In this document: in pieces, positions 21,480-32,925 of the stretch
Layout of the letters: each line of letters starts with the position of its first letter
Numbering within the stretch: the stretch's first letter is position 1
NCBI GenBank assembly: GCA_946406115.1
Contig: OX291544.1
Span: 434,001-498,000 of the forward strand
Reading direction: 5' to 3'
DNA: 64,000 nucleotides
Source: Apoda limacodes
Taxonomy: Eukaryota; Arthropoda; Insecta; Lepidoptera; Limacodidae
Notes under the pieces: model-generated
Databases searched by the model: none
Told to the model about the DNA's origin: nothing
The model's input: the letters and a program-made list of their open reading frames with translations, nothing else
Position numbers and translations under genes: made by a program

Positions 21480-23352
21480 TCCAAACTGAAGTTTTGATAA
21501 TGAATAACTTGATTAAAAATCTTCCTAACAAATCTTTCACCAAGCCGAACTGGCCTTTTGTAGAGAATATTACATTAGCAGACCCAGAGTTTTATAAGAG
21601 TGGCCTGGTAGACTTACTTCTTGGAGCTGAAATTTACTCCCTGATTATGTTAAGCGGCATTATAAAGGGTGAACATGCGAGTCAACCGGTAGCACAACAA
21701 ACACAACTAGGGTGGATACTTTGTGGAAACGTAAAAACGTTTCAATGCAATGTCGTAATAAACAACTTAGATGAAATAAAACAGTTCTGGGAATTGGAAG
21801 AAATTAGTGAACAATCTCCTTTATCCTTAATTATTTATAAAGGTGGTGTAGGCCAAAGGTGTGTCGACTTCTATAACACAACAACTACGCGCAAAGCGGA
21901 CGGTCGCTACGAAGTACGCTTACCTATGAAAGATGATTATGAGGCCAAATTAGGGACGTCTAAGCATTTGGCCTTAGCCCAGTTTCACAACGCAGAGCGT
22001 AGGTTTCAAAAACAAGAACATTTAGCTAAACTGTACAAAGATTTTATGAATGAATATATTGAATTAGGTCACATGAAACCAGCTGACATCAAAAACACAA
22101 AACTTGAATGTTATCTGCCACATCACGGCGTCGAACGCTAAGACTACTACGACTAAACTGCGTGTAGTTTTCAACGGGTCAGCAAAAACATCTTCTGGCT
22201 ACAGTCTTAACGATCTTATTAATAAAGGACCTAACATACAGCAAGATTTACAAACCTTGTTAATAAAGTGGAGACAATATAGATATGGATTTACAGGAGA
22301 TATTGAGAAAATGTACCGCCAGATTTTAGTTAACATATTAGATCAACATTTACAACAGATTGTATGGCGAGATTCTTTGAATAATAACATTAAATTTTGT
22401 CTAAGAACATTAAGTTAAGGGCAAAAAGCTTGCCCATTCCTTGCTTTGATGACTTTAAAAACATTAGCTTCAGATGAACGTGATTCTTATCCAGCAGCGG
22501 CAAAAGTATTGAAAATATCCTTTTATATGGATGACGTATTACGAGAAAATTAATATATGACTTAAAAAATTTACTGGAATCAGGAGAATTCAAACTCAGA
22601 AAATGGACATCTAATCAACCAAAATATTTCGAAAGTATAGAAGGCGTACAGAGAAAAGAGGAATTTATTTTAAAATCAAAATCCGATATAGATAATGAAC
22701 CTAAAACTTTAGGTATTTGTTGGAATACATCAAAAGACAATTTCACATTCAAATGTAATATATTAATTAAAAATTCAAGGCCTAATAAGAGAGGTTTATT
22801 ATCAGAAATCTCCAAATTATATGACCCATTAGAATGGATAGCGCCAATGAAATTAAAATTTTATTTCAAAAATTATGGAAATTAAATTTACAATGGGATG
22901 ATGCAGTACCAGATGATATATACAAGGAGTGGTCCAAGTGACAAGCGGATATTGGAAAAATAAATAATTTTAAAATACCAAGATGGATCGGATCTTCCGC
23001 AAATGACGTAATTAAATTACATGGGTTTTGTGATGCGTCCTTGGAAGCCTATGCCTGCGTAGTCTACGCAAGAGTTGAAAATCTACCAAAAGTAGTCATA
23101 GTCGCTGCTAAAACAAAACTGGTGCCACACAAAAAATGCGTATCATTACCAAGGTTGGAATTATGTGGTGCTCATTTGCTTTCCAAACTTATGCAAAAAA
23201 TTAAAGACTGTCTAAAACAATATAAAATAGAAACATACGGATGGACAGATTCCATGGTCGTTTTAGGGTCGTTAAACGGGAAACCAACTCGCTGGAAAAC
23301 TTTTGTGGCTAACAGAGTAGAACAAATAGTGTCAATAATACAACCCTATTAA
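21480..23352 (+). pseudogene. BEL/Pao pol: protease remnant, RT and RNase H
   Basis: 21494-22141 begins with the C-terminal part of the A17-type protease (LADPEF...DLLLGAE; QTQLGWILCG) and runs into the N-terminal RT region (DGRYEVRLPMK; ALAQFHNAERRF). A frameshift near 22130 leads to KLRVVFNGSAKTSSGYSLND. The catalytic box survives as YMDD at about 22527, soon followed by a stop. RNase H residues are visible at 23030-23270 as FCDAS, RLELCGAHLL and WTDSM (D, E, D). The protease DxG motif is not seen. At least four frame breaks make this inactive. Confidence 0.9.
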
Positions 23353-25005
23353 TGGCGCTACGTAAAAACAACCCTAAATCCCGCAGATAGCGCGAGCTGC
23401 GGGTTATATCCCTCTCAACTAAAAGAATACACTTTATGGTGGGAAGGAACTCAATGGCTCAAAACATTTGATCAAAACAAAGAACAAAAAAATATTCCAC
23501 GACAGTTCAGAAGACAAACTAACATTATCCAAACAGAATCAGAAAATAGCATTATTAATAGCTTGCTGGAAAAATACAGTTTACAAAGATAACACGAGTG
23601 CTCAGTTGGCTATTACGTGCACTGACACCTAACTCTTTGCGAAAACAATTACCTAGCTATCTAACATTACAGGAACTTCTTAAAGCAAAAACATTGTTAG
23701 TAAAACATGTACAGAGAATAGAATTTTTGAGAGACATAGAATATTTAAATAAACATAGTAAAGTACATTCAAAAAGCATACTATTAAATTAAAATCCTTT
23801 CATTGACGAAGCAGACGTTCTCAGAGTGGGAGGAAGATTAAAAAACGCACATTTACATCCTGAAATGAAACATCCAAAAATAATAGCCCAGAACAGTCGT
23901 TTAGCTAAGATGCTCATTGATCAGGCTCATCAGTTGACATATCATGGTGGGCCACATCTGGCTTTAGCCAATCTACGACAACAGTACTGGATAACAAGCG
24001 GACACAATACAGTAAAAAAGGTTTTACAAAAATGTTTAACTTGTAAAAAACAAACTCCGACTAAACAACAACAGCTATTGGAAAATTGGCCCGAGTGTCG
24101 CACAAACCCTGCTCCTCCATTTTATCACTGCGGGGTAGATTACACAGGATTTATTGACATCAAGGTCAACAAAGGACGAGGAGTAAAAACAACCAAAGGT
24201 TACATAGCAGTTTTCATCTGTATGGTAACCAAAGCCGTACATTTAGAGCTAGTGTCCAAACTGACTAGTTCAGCATTTTTAGCTGCCTTAAGGAGAATGG
24301 CAGCGAGAAGAGGTGCGCCTCGTCACATATTTAGCGATAATGGAACAAATTTTATCGGAGTTAACAGATTACTTAAGAAGAATTTCTGACTTTTCAAAAG
24401 ATTTTCGGTAATAACTTATTAACAAATTTAACAGAGATGAACATTGAGTGGCATTTTAATGCACCCACGTGGGCTAGCGCTGGAGGACTGTGGGAACGAG
24501 CAGTCCAGAGCCTTAAGTCTCATATGTAGCGAGTAATCGGGGAACAAAAATTAACTTTTGAAGAATTTTCAACAATTTTAACTCAGCTGGAAGCATGCTT
24601 AAACTCAAGGCCTTTGTGTGCTTTGACAGAAAACATCGACGACCTAGAGATTTTAGCCCCCGCTCACTTCTTAACAGGAAGATCTGGCTTGACCGTCATA
24701 CAAACAAAAGAAGATGCTAGAAGTAGATGGCACTTAACAAGAAAAATAGTTCAGGACATTTGAAAAAAATGGAAAACTGAATACCTTAGCCAACAAACAA
24801 CAAGAAGTGAGTGGTTCAAACCACAAAGAAACATCCAGATTGGTGATTTAGTCATCATTCACGACGAGAATCTACCAATACGGAAGAGGGCTAAGGGTCG
24901 TGTCATCGAACTTCTTCCCGGAAGTGATGGTTTAGTGAGAGTAGTCACTCTCAAAACAATAAAAGGGAACTTCAGAAGACCAACCAATCACAAAATTATC
25001 AATTG
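23353..25005 (+). pseudogene. BEL/Pao integrase region of pol
   Basis: 23826-24389 carries the zinc-binding H-H-C-C module (TYHGG...CLTCKKQ) and the first two catalytic aspartates (CGVDYTGF, FSDNGTNF). After a frameshift at about 24390 the catalytic glutamate is in GGLWERAVQSL (about 24490). The BEL-type C-terminal domain follows (IGDLVIIHDENLP; LPGSDGLVRVV), with in-frame stops at about 24526 and 24761. All of D, D and E remain, but the frame is interrupted at least three times. Confidence 0.9.
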
Positions 25006-25022
25006 AACAGAAAAAACCAGTT

Positions 25023-26852
25023 GTGGCTTATTTATCTCAACCTAAGAAAACAAAATTTGTATCAATGGCTATGGCCTTTATCTTCTTCCTGACATTAGTG
25101 ACGTCATCAACATGTTCTTATAACGTTACAAAATTAAACCCAAAAAAAACTATTTACTTTGACCCAATATCGGACATGTACATAATCCGAAATAAATGGA
25201 CCCTAGTAGTATACTATGATATGTCATCATACTGGGAAGGTACCAAATCATTTGAAAAGCTGGCCGAATATCTAGAAAAAACTAGTAATAATATTCCATA
25301 AGGAGTCCTTGGCAACATGATAATCTCACAACAACGGCACAAGTACTCGGAACTGCAATATTACAATAGCTTACTGCTCAGTCAGCATTTTAACGCACGC
25401 TCCAGACAGCGTCGCGGGCTTATCAATGGGATCGGCTACGTAGCGAACACTTTGTGCGGAGTATTGGACGAGCGTTTCGCAGAACAGTATACTAAAGATA
25501 TCGAACTCGTGAGAAGTAACCAAGATCACTCAGCAAAATTGTGGAAAAATCAGAAATCGATCATAGAATCGGAACATAATTTATTAAAAAGAACGGAAGA
25601 TATCACATCTAAACAACACAAAGTAATTAACAAGCATTTACACTATTTGGACAAATCTACAAATGTTATACAGAAAGAAATCAATAACATTTCAGCATCA
25701 CAAGAATTCACGCTTTGTTCATTGGCTGCTAATAATTTATTACAACATCTAAAAACAACTCAAGACACATTATTAGACACCATCACGGACATTTACCACG
25801 GGCAATTCAGCATAACCTTATTGACTCCTGAGCAACCACGTGATGAACTTAGTATCATATCAAGCCAATTGACGGAAGAATTACGATTGCCTATCAACAA
25901 CGTTCAGACTGATTTACGTCAATATTACAAATTATTGAATGTAAAAGCCAGACTGACAGGAAAATATCTTATTTTTGAAATTACCTTTCCCCTTATCAGC
26001 CGAGACAAATTTAAATACTATAGAATAATTCCTATTCCCTATCAATTGGACAACAATATGATACAAATAACACCGATTTCCGAACAAATAGCAGTCAATC
26101 TTCAAAGAGATTCTTATTTCATAATTAAATCTGATGAATTACTATCCTGCCTGTACCATGAAAACTCCTATCTGTGTCAGATAAAGAAACCCATTTATCG
26201 CCTTAGCAATGACAATATTTTTTGTGAACATGATTACTTTACTGATAACTGCAAAATACAAAAATTGTCATGTAAAAACAAATGGATACCTTTATATGAA
26301 TCTCAGCAATACTTTTATTTTTGCTGTAATACTTGTTTCATTAAAATTATATGTGGAGGTCAAGTTACCGCTCAATCACTCAGTAAAGCTGGTATAATTA
26401 CATTCGAACAAAACTGTTTATTGAAAGCTCAAGATTTTACTTTGCTCTCACATCAGAGACATCAGAACAAAATAGATATAAGTCCGAATATTTCCGGACC
26501 ACGAATTGACCAGATAAACCATATCATAACCCTAACAATGTCTCCGAAACAACAAAATGACAGCAGCGTATCAGCAGAAATTCGCACTGATCTACTTAAA
26601 ATTGACAAACATATTAATAAATTAAAGGAAGAAACCGCTCAAATACCTAATTTATCCACCCATGACATCCAACAGTACACTATTAATTAAGGAACAGGAC
26701 TAGTGGTTTCCGTAGTTTCTGCAGTTCTTCTGTGGAGGTGGTGCCGTCGCCGTAAGCGACTGGTCGCCATCATGCCGGTCATCGAGCTTCAATCATCCAG
26801 TAGTGATAGTGTGGTAAGTGCGCGAAATCAAACAAAGGTTGACCGTATTTAA
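25023..26852 (+). pseudogene. Env-like fusion glycoprotein gene, two in-frame stops
   Basis: One reading frame, broken by TAA at 25299-25301 and TAA at 26688-26690, extends to a terminal stop at 26850-26852. It has an N-terminal hydrophobic signal-like segment (about 25065-25130) and a furin-type RQRR at about 25404-25415. A Gly-rich fusion-peptide-like start follows, then coiled-coil-like sequence, a Cys-rich region and a hydrophobic anchor plus basic tail just after the second stop. This matches the layout of insect errantivirus/baculovirus F-like envelopes. As it stands the anchor is not translated, so the copy should not make a membrane-bound protein. Confidence 0.8.
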
Positions 26853-27023
26853 CCTAGTGTTGTAAAAATGAGTGGTAGTGTACAGAAAATTTACACTTGT
26901 CGTAACCAGTCTAGTGCAGAGTGTAGTTTAAAATCTTTAAAATTGTTATTTTATTTTCTATGTTATTTTGTATATTAATTTGTGTCTGTAACATGTCAGA
27001 TATTCTTTTCCTGGTCGGGAGCA

Positions 27024-27154
27024 TGTTCGGTGTAATGCAACCGAACACCCTTATGACGTTCTCGTATGTAAAAACTATTGAACTGATGCCGCTCGTGCGG
27101 GCGGCTCTTCAGTGCACTATTCAGCAGCGTGGCGAATCGTTGCATTCCTAACAT
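27024..27154 (+). repeat. BEL/Pao 3' LTR, truncated
   Basis: 131 bp starting TGTTCGG are homologous to the first 131 bp of the 5' LTR (five mismatches, about 4%). The similarity then stops and satellite DNA follows, so the 3' part of this LTR seems lost. An ACAAT next to both ends could be a 5-bp target duplication, but it lies in low-complexity sequence. Confidence 0.75.
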
Positions 27155-28079
27155 AACAATAATAACACCTATGGAACCCGCACTACCAACAACACCGACT
27201 AAACCTGCGCCACCGACAGTATAACAAAAACAATAATAACAATAACACCGAAAAAACCTGCGCCACCAATAGTATGATAAAAACCATAACAACAACAACA
27301 CCGAAAAAACCCGCACTACCAACACTATGATGAAACAAAATAAAAGCAAAACCGATGATACCAACATTGTGACTAACGCTGAGCCACCAACAGTATGACA
27401 AAAACGATAATAACAACAACACTGAAAAAAACCCCACCACTAACAGTATGACAAAAACAATAACAATAGCAACACCGACTAAACCTGCTCTACCAACAGT
27501 ATGACAAAAACAATAACAATAGCAACACCGACTAAACCTGCTCTACCAACAGTATGACAAAAACAATAACAATAGCAACACCGACTAAACCTGCTCTACC
27601 AACAGTATGACAAAAACAATAACAATAGCAACACCGACTAAACCTGCTCTACCAACAGTATGACAAAAACCACAACAATAACAATAACGACAAAAACCGC
27701 GCAACCAACTGAATGACAAAAACAATAACAACAACAACACTGAGGACACTCGCGCAACCAACTGTTTGACAAAACCCAGAAGTAAAACAACACTAAAAAA
27801 ACCTGCGCCTCCAACAGTAAGACAAAAACCATAACCACAACACCGATGAAACCCGCGCCACCAACAGTAAGACAAAAAACATAATAACAACAACCCCGGC
27901 AGAAGCGGCGCTACCAACAGTATGACAAACACCATAACAACAACACCGAGAAAACCCGCGCCACCAACAGTATGACAACAAAAATAACTTCAAAAACACC
28001 GACAAAAACCGCACAACCAACTGTATGAAAAAAATATAAGAACAACAACTCCGACTTAACCTGCGCCACAGAGATGTAT
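27155..28079. repeat. A/C-rich satellite, middle segment
   Basis: Locally exact 53-bp period at 27484, 27537, 27590 and 27643 (CCTGCTCTACCAACAGTATG). The rest is degenerate units of similar length with CGCCACCAACAGTATGAC. Confidence 0.9.
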
Positions 28080-28649
28080 GCCCCAGAACAGACGGTAAAA
28101 CGCAACTGCAACGAAACCCTTTATGAAATTATATAAACTAGTTTCAGACGTTATCCACACACGGCACAACCTAAATTGTACCACAATGTGATGAAATTAT
28201 TACAATGATTTTAGTTTCTTTGAGAACAGACGCGTGTAAAATGTCTAGCTCAAGTGATGAAGAAGTTGTGGTTACGTATTTGTATCTTCATTGCTTTTCC
28301 AATTTCTGCCCATGCTTTATCAGTGTCAGTTCTGCTTGAGTAGCTTGATAGTGTTGTATTGTACAAACAAGGATACTTCTCAACTTCCAATACAAATTGA
28401 ATGTTTTTATTTTCGTCATCAGCCATTTTGTTGCATCGAAAAAAACCGCGAAACGATGAAACGCAAACATGAGTTTCCTGCACGCCGGTTTCAACGCGAC
28501 TGATTTGCAATGCGTTTGAAACCGGTTTCAACCTGGTTGCGTCATGTGTGGTCTCTCAAAGGAGTCTATGGCATAAACTCAAATGAAACTCAAAAGTAAC
28601 TAAGAGTTGCAGTTTCGTCTCTTTTGCGTTTCACCATGTGTTCTGGGCC
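28080..28649. mobile_element. Non-autonomous PIF/Harbinger-type element
   Basis: The TIRs begin GCCCCAGAAC on the left and, in reverse complement, GGCCCAGAAC on the right. They stay alignable for about 35 bp (GGTAAAACGCAA / GGTGAAACGCAA). A 3-bp TAT flanks both ends (28077-28079, 28650-28652), as expected for Harbinger. Inside, a plus-strand start encodes MSSSSDEEVV, which looks like a transposase N-terminus. It is fused to a minus-strand MADF-domain remnant, so the two usual Harbinger genes have been collapsed by internal deletion. It is inserted in the satellite. Confidence 0.8.
28250..28426 (-). pseudogene. MADF-domain protein remnant of the Harbinger element
   Basis: The minus-strand ATG at 28426-28424 gives MADDENKNIQFVLEVEKYP, then a W-containing AWAEIGKAM block. 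This is the start of a MADF/Myb-SANT-like DNA-binding fold, which assists the transposase in PIF/Harbinger elements. It ends prematurely at the deletion junction. Confidence 0.6.
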
Positions 28650-28760
28650 TATGACAAAACAAAACAAAAGCAACACTGATGAAATCCGTACCACCAACAA
28701 TATGACAAAAACAATAATATCAACTTTTGACGACACCGTCGAAATCAATGACACCAACAA
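28650..28760. repeat. A/C-rich satellite, right segment
   Basis: Resumes TATGACAAAAC...CCACCAACAATATGAC immediately after the Harbinger-type element. Confidence 0.8.
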
Positions 28761-29189
28761 CAATTATGGTTATCGTAGGGTTTGTTGAAAAATGCGATAA
28801 TAGAGAAGCGACCATAGAGAGCGCAATATAGAGAGCGCAATATATGGTCTGTAGTAGGATCATGTTGTTGTTACTCTTTGGGGTTCCTGATATTAGTCCT
28901 GCAATCAATATAGTTAATTTATTTCATGTATATCAATGAAAAAGTCCGTGATAGTTACATATCGCGTCATCCTTGTTTTTACTGTCCGGTAGTACAGCCT
29001 CTTGAAGTGCCGTTCGTTATACGGAAAATGGCGTATTATAATAACGCGTCAATTTCAGCCAAGTATTTGGCTAAACAACCTGCTTCTATTGAGCAGTGAA
29101 ATACTTTGAAATACTGTTCTTGACACTATTATAACAGAGATATTAACAATATTATAATATTATATTTATTTACTACAAAAAAGAAACTT
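28761..29189. other. No recognisable feature
   Basis: Contains a short tandem copy of GAGAGCGCAATATA near 28817-28845. Otherwise unassigned. Confidence 0.4.
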
Positions 29190-30125
29190 ATTTCTAGTCG
29201 CTTTAGTTTTAGTGATTGGGTTACCCCAGGTATTTATAAAAGTAGGCGTCAGCTGTATGAATTAGGTAAAGAAAGATAAGCCTTGTATTTAAGGAATATG
29301 TAAAAAAAATACTCTAAAATATTTAAAAAAGCCTGTTTTGTAGCAAACAAATTCAAAGTAAAGTAAAAAATTCTACAAATAAAATAAAAACGACATAGAA
29401 CATACTAAATAATGAATTATGGTAACGCTGGGAATTCTTGCCAGGACTTTGAGCTGATCGTAGACGATACTAGTTTAAAAACACATCTTAAGGTTGCTGT
29501 TGCTTTTGAATTTTTTTTTGCAGTATTCCATTCAAAAAAACCGAACTTTTTTAGCAGAAAAATTAATATAAACTAATGTTCCTGAATGTAAAATTCCTTT
29601 CGTATTTAAAAAGATTAGTCCTACGGATATGAAAAATAGATTAAAAGCATTAGAAATAAAAAACACCACAGATCTTTGGGGACTTTTTGCAAAAACTATA
29701 AACTCAATAATTCATGTAATATTACAACTCTAAGCCATATTTTTTAATAGTTGATAGTGGTCTGTTTCCTAATGAGATGAAACTTTTTTTTAAATCAGTT
29801 AGTTCAACAGATCCCAATAATTTTCGGCCTTTTTCAATACTACCTGTACTCAGTAAAGTTTTTGAAAAAATCATACTTTGTCAAATGTTAAGCCATTTCT
29901 GTATTAATGACCTACTTAGTAGTAAACAGTTTAGCTTTAGGAAAGGCCGTTCCACAAACGATGCAGGAGTGGTACTATTAAAAAAAAATATTTAACGCCT
30001 GGGAGGATTCGCATAATGTTTTGTGATTTATCTAAGGCATTTGACTGTGTCCAACATGGAAATCTTATCAGGAAGCTACATCACTATGGTATTAGAGGCA
30101 AAGCTCTCGACCTTGACCTTCGTTG
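29190..30125 (+). pseudogene. Jockey-type LINE (family B) RT fragment
   Basis: Degenerate translation gives a linker-like region, then NNFRPFSILPVLSKVFEKI, KQFSFRKGRSTNDA and FCDLSKAFDCVQH, the fingers and motif A of a non-LTR reverse transcriptase. Several stops and frameshifts are present, and the copy ends before YADD. Similar to the minus-strand copy at 31370-32705. Confidence 0.85.
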
Positions 30126-30219
30126 TGACGAAACCATAATTATATCTTAACATTTTTGTAAAACAATGTTTGTTTTTATTCAAGTTTTAAGCATTGCCTC
30201 AGGAATTTTGTTGTAAAAA

Positions 30220-31369
30220 CGTATGTGGCATTATAAGTCGGCAGACTAGGATGGATTGCGAGAATTTTTTGCATCGTACCCGTGGAGGCAGCTCTGCTAT
30301 AGCTCAGAAGATCCTGACGGTAGTTGCTCTGATAGCATGGACATTAATGCTGGTGTCCCGCAAGGCTCTGTACTGTCTCCTACGCTGTTTCTACTGCACA
30401 TCAATGATATGTTGGACATCAACAACATACATTGCTATGCAGATGACAGTACTGGAGACGCTTATTACACGTTCCGTTGTGGAAGAAAAGCGTGAAGAAC
30501 TTATGTCTCAAATCGAGATCGGTCTGTCCAAGATCTCTGACTGGGGGCGGGAAAACTTGGTCCGATTCAACCCTTCAAAGACACAAGTCTGCGCGTACAC
30601 CGCTAAGAAAACCCCATTCACTGTAGTCCCACAATTCCAGAACACTCCTCTCTCCATCTCCAAGAGCATTGGTATCCTTGGCGTTGACATCTCCAGCGAT
30701 GTTCAGTTCCGAGATCATTTGCTAGACAAGGTAAAGCTGGCGTCCAAAATACTTGGTGTACTCAACAGAGCGAAGCAGTACTTCACGTCGGGGCAAAGGT
30801 TGCTACTTTACAAGTCGCAAGTCCGGCCCCATATGGAGTACTGCTGCCATCTCTGGGCGGGTGCACCCGGATACCAGCTTGGCCCTTTTGACTCGGTTCA
30901 ACGACGGGCTGTGAGAATTGTCGACGATCCCAAACTCACTTGCGGTATCGAGCCCTGAGCTCTGAGGAGAGACTTTGCCTCCCTGTGTGTATTCTACCGC
31001 TTGTACAATGGATTGTGTTCTGAGGAATTGTTCGAAATGATGCCCACGGCTACTTTCTACCATCGCACCGCTCGCTATCGACAGGGAATTCATTCTCACA
31101 CTTTGGAACCAAAATGGTCGCGTACAGTGCGGTTTCAGAGAAACTTCCTCCCGCGAACCCTTGGGTTGTGGAATGAGCTCCCTGCCAAGGTTTTCTCTAA
31201 GGACTACAGTATGGGGTTCTTCAAAAAAGAAGTTATTAGATTTCTGAAGGGTCGGCAACGCGCGAGTGATGCCCCTGGTGTTGCAAGCGTCCATAGGCAA
31301 CGGTGACCGCTTACCATCAGGCGGGCCGTAAGCTTGTTTGCCACCTTAGTGGTATTAAAAAAAAAAAAA
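30220..31369 (+). pseudogene. LINE family A copy with internal deletion and poly-A tail
   Basis: It begins with sequence matching 57071-57172, then jumps at TGACG directly to the 58265 equivalent. About 1.1 kb including the RT fingers is missing. After the jump it retains GVPQGSVLSPTLFLLHINDM, YADD (about 30439), the C-terminal region VRPHMEYCCHLWAG and the 3' end, finishing in an A run at 31357-31369. Two frames must be combined to read it, and a stop interrupts near 30956. Confidence 0.9.
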
Positions 31370-32705
31370 GCGAGCTTATCTTTGTGCCTTAAATTTACCT
31401 TGGTGCATTCACTCACTTTTGGAAAGGAATGAATATTCCTACGTACATATTTTATATTTTCATATAAATATTGACACGCTACAGTGAGTAAATTGCTTTT
31501 TTTGAATACATCTCTTAAAGATTGTCTCAAATTCATTTTATAAATAGAACGAATTGCTCGTTTTTATAACACAAATATAACACCTATATCCGCAGCTCTA
31601 CCCCATAAAATAATGCCGTACGACATTATACTATGAAAATAACTGAAGTAAACTAGTTTTGCTGTAGCCTCATCTGTCAGCTGTCTAATCCGCTTGACTG
31701 CATATATGGCAGAACTAAGTTTCTTTGATAATTTAGTAATTTGGGAGCCCCACTGAAGTTTGTTATCTATAGTAACCCCTAGGAAGACTGTGTCATTAAC
31801 TATATCTATACTATTATGATTAAAAACTATGCTAGCATATGTAGGCTTTACATTAGGCAGTGTAAACTTCATACATTTTGTCTTATTGGTGTTTAATAAA
31901 AGGTTATTGCAAGTGAACCAATTTGTTACTTTACTTAGAACAGCTATAATGTTATCAAAATTTTGGCAATGTCTTTCTGTTTTAAAGATCAGAGATGTGT
32001 CATCTGCGTATAACACTATTTCACCCTCGTTTTCGATCATTTGAGGAAGATCATTAATCACTCCAATGTTGACATACGATTCTGAAGACCTACTACCGTT
32101 AATATCCACTGTCTGCATTCTGTTGCGTAGATAGGATTCGATGATTTCCAAACTTTTATCTCTAATACCGTAATGTTTTAATTTTAACAGAAGCGTTAAG
32201 TACTCTACACAATCGAAAGCTTTAGAAAGGTCACAAAATATACCTAGAGCATCCCGTGATTCTTCCCACGTGTTATAAATATGTTTAACTAAAGTTATTG
32301 TTGCATCCGTAGTCGATCTACCCTTGACAAATCCGTATTGTTTTTTGTTAAGTAGATCATTTATATTAAAATGCATTAACAGGTGATTAAGCATTATAAC
32401 TTCAAAAATTTTACTTAGTATTGGTAATATGGACACGGGCCTAAAATTGCTAGGTTCTTTTTTATCACCCGACTTAAAAAGGGTTATACCCCTACTGAAT
32501 TTTATTAAATCAGGAAAGGTCCCTTCGTCAATACATTTATTGAAAATAAGAGCTAAGTATGGGGTAATCACTGTTATTATTGAGTCAATAACTTTTGTTG
32601 ACATTCCCCATATGTCTTCCGATTTTTTTGAATTTAAGGATTTAAAAACTTTTATGACGTCTATTGGGGTTATTTTGCTAAATGTAAAATTCTGTTCACA
32701 AATGA
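31370..32705 (-). pseudogene. LINE family B reverse transcriptase fragment
   Basis: The minus-strand frame 32604-31564 (346 residues) holds NFRPVSILPILSKIFE, YGFVKGRSTTDA, FCDLSKAFDCV, YADDTSLIF and FLGVTIDNKLQWG. The motif before YADD reads NIGV-INDLP, so about 13-14 residues (the PQGSILGP region) are missing in frame. The C-terminal part continues to 31370 in another frame, where it abuts the poly-A of the family A copy. Confidence 0.9.
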
Positions 32706-32925
32706 CTTACGAATCGTAGACATCAACACGGAATTAATTGTCAAATAAATAAAGTTGCGTAAAATTTTGAACCTGTGGCGCGAGAATGAATGGTTTGAAG
32801 CTAACTATGGTTGAGTGTTTGATTGGAACTAAGATTAATTGGAGAATGTTTTAAAAGTGTTGATTGGTGGTTTGTTTGAACGTATGTGATTGGTGGTAGT
32901 TTCAAGACGAGCGCTGATTGGGAGT
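32706..32925. promoter_or_regulatory. Cluster of inverted CCAAT boxes, possible LTR promoter
   Basis: GATTGG occurs at 32821, 32862, 32888 and 32916, with AT-rich TATA-like stretches at about 32927 and 32972 and AATAAA at about 33044. The pattern is that of a promoter or solo LTR, but I found no paired LTR or target duplication. Confidence 0.3.

Larger units (their letters stand above)
20024..27154 (+). mobile_element. BEL/Pao retrotransposon with env-like gene, degenerate
   Basis: The order is 5' LTR, PBS region, gag, pol (A17 protease remnant, RT, RNase H, integrase), env-like gene, partial 3' LTR. This gag-pol-env layout is that of an endogenous-retrovirus-like BEL/Pao element. Every ORF is broken by stops or frameshifts, and the CCHC and protease active-site region appears deleted between gag and pol. 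It sits inside the A/C-rich satellite, 235 bp into vg intron 1 and in the same orientation as vg. Confidence 0.93.

Noticed and set aside
26996..28111. Several minus-strand membrane-protein-like ORFs
   Set aside because: Same satellite artefact; overlapping frames give the same hydrophobic pattern with no start context.
28241..28340. Sense ORF MSSSSDEEVV as a separate gene
   Set aside because: Stops after about 30 codons at the internal deletion of the Harbinger-type element; treated as a transposase remnant.
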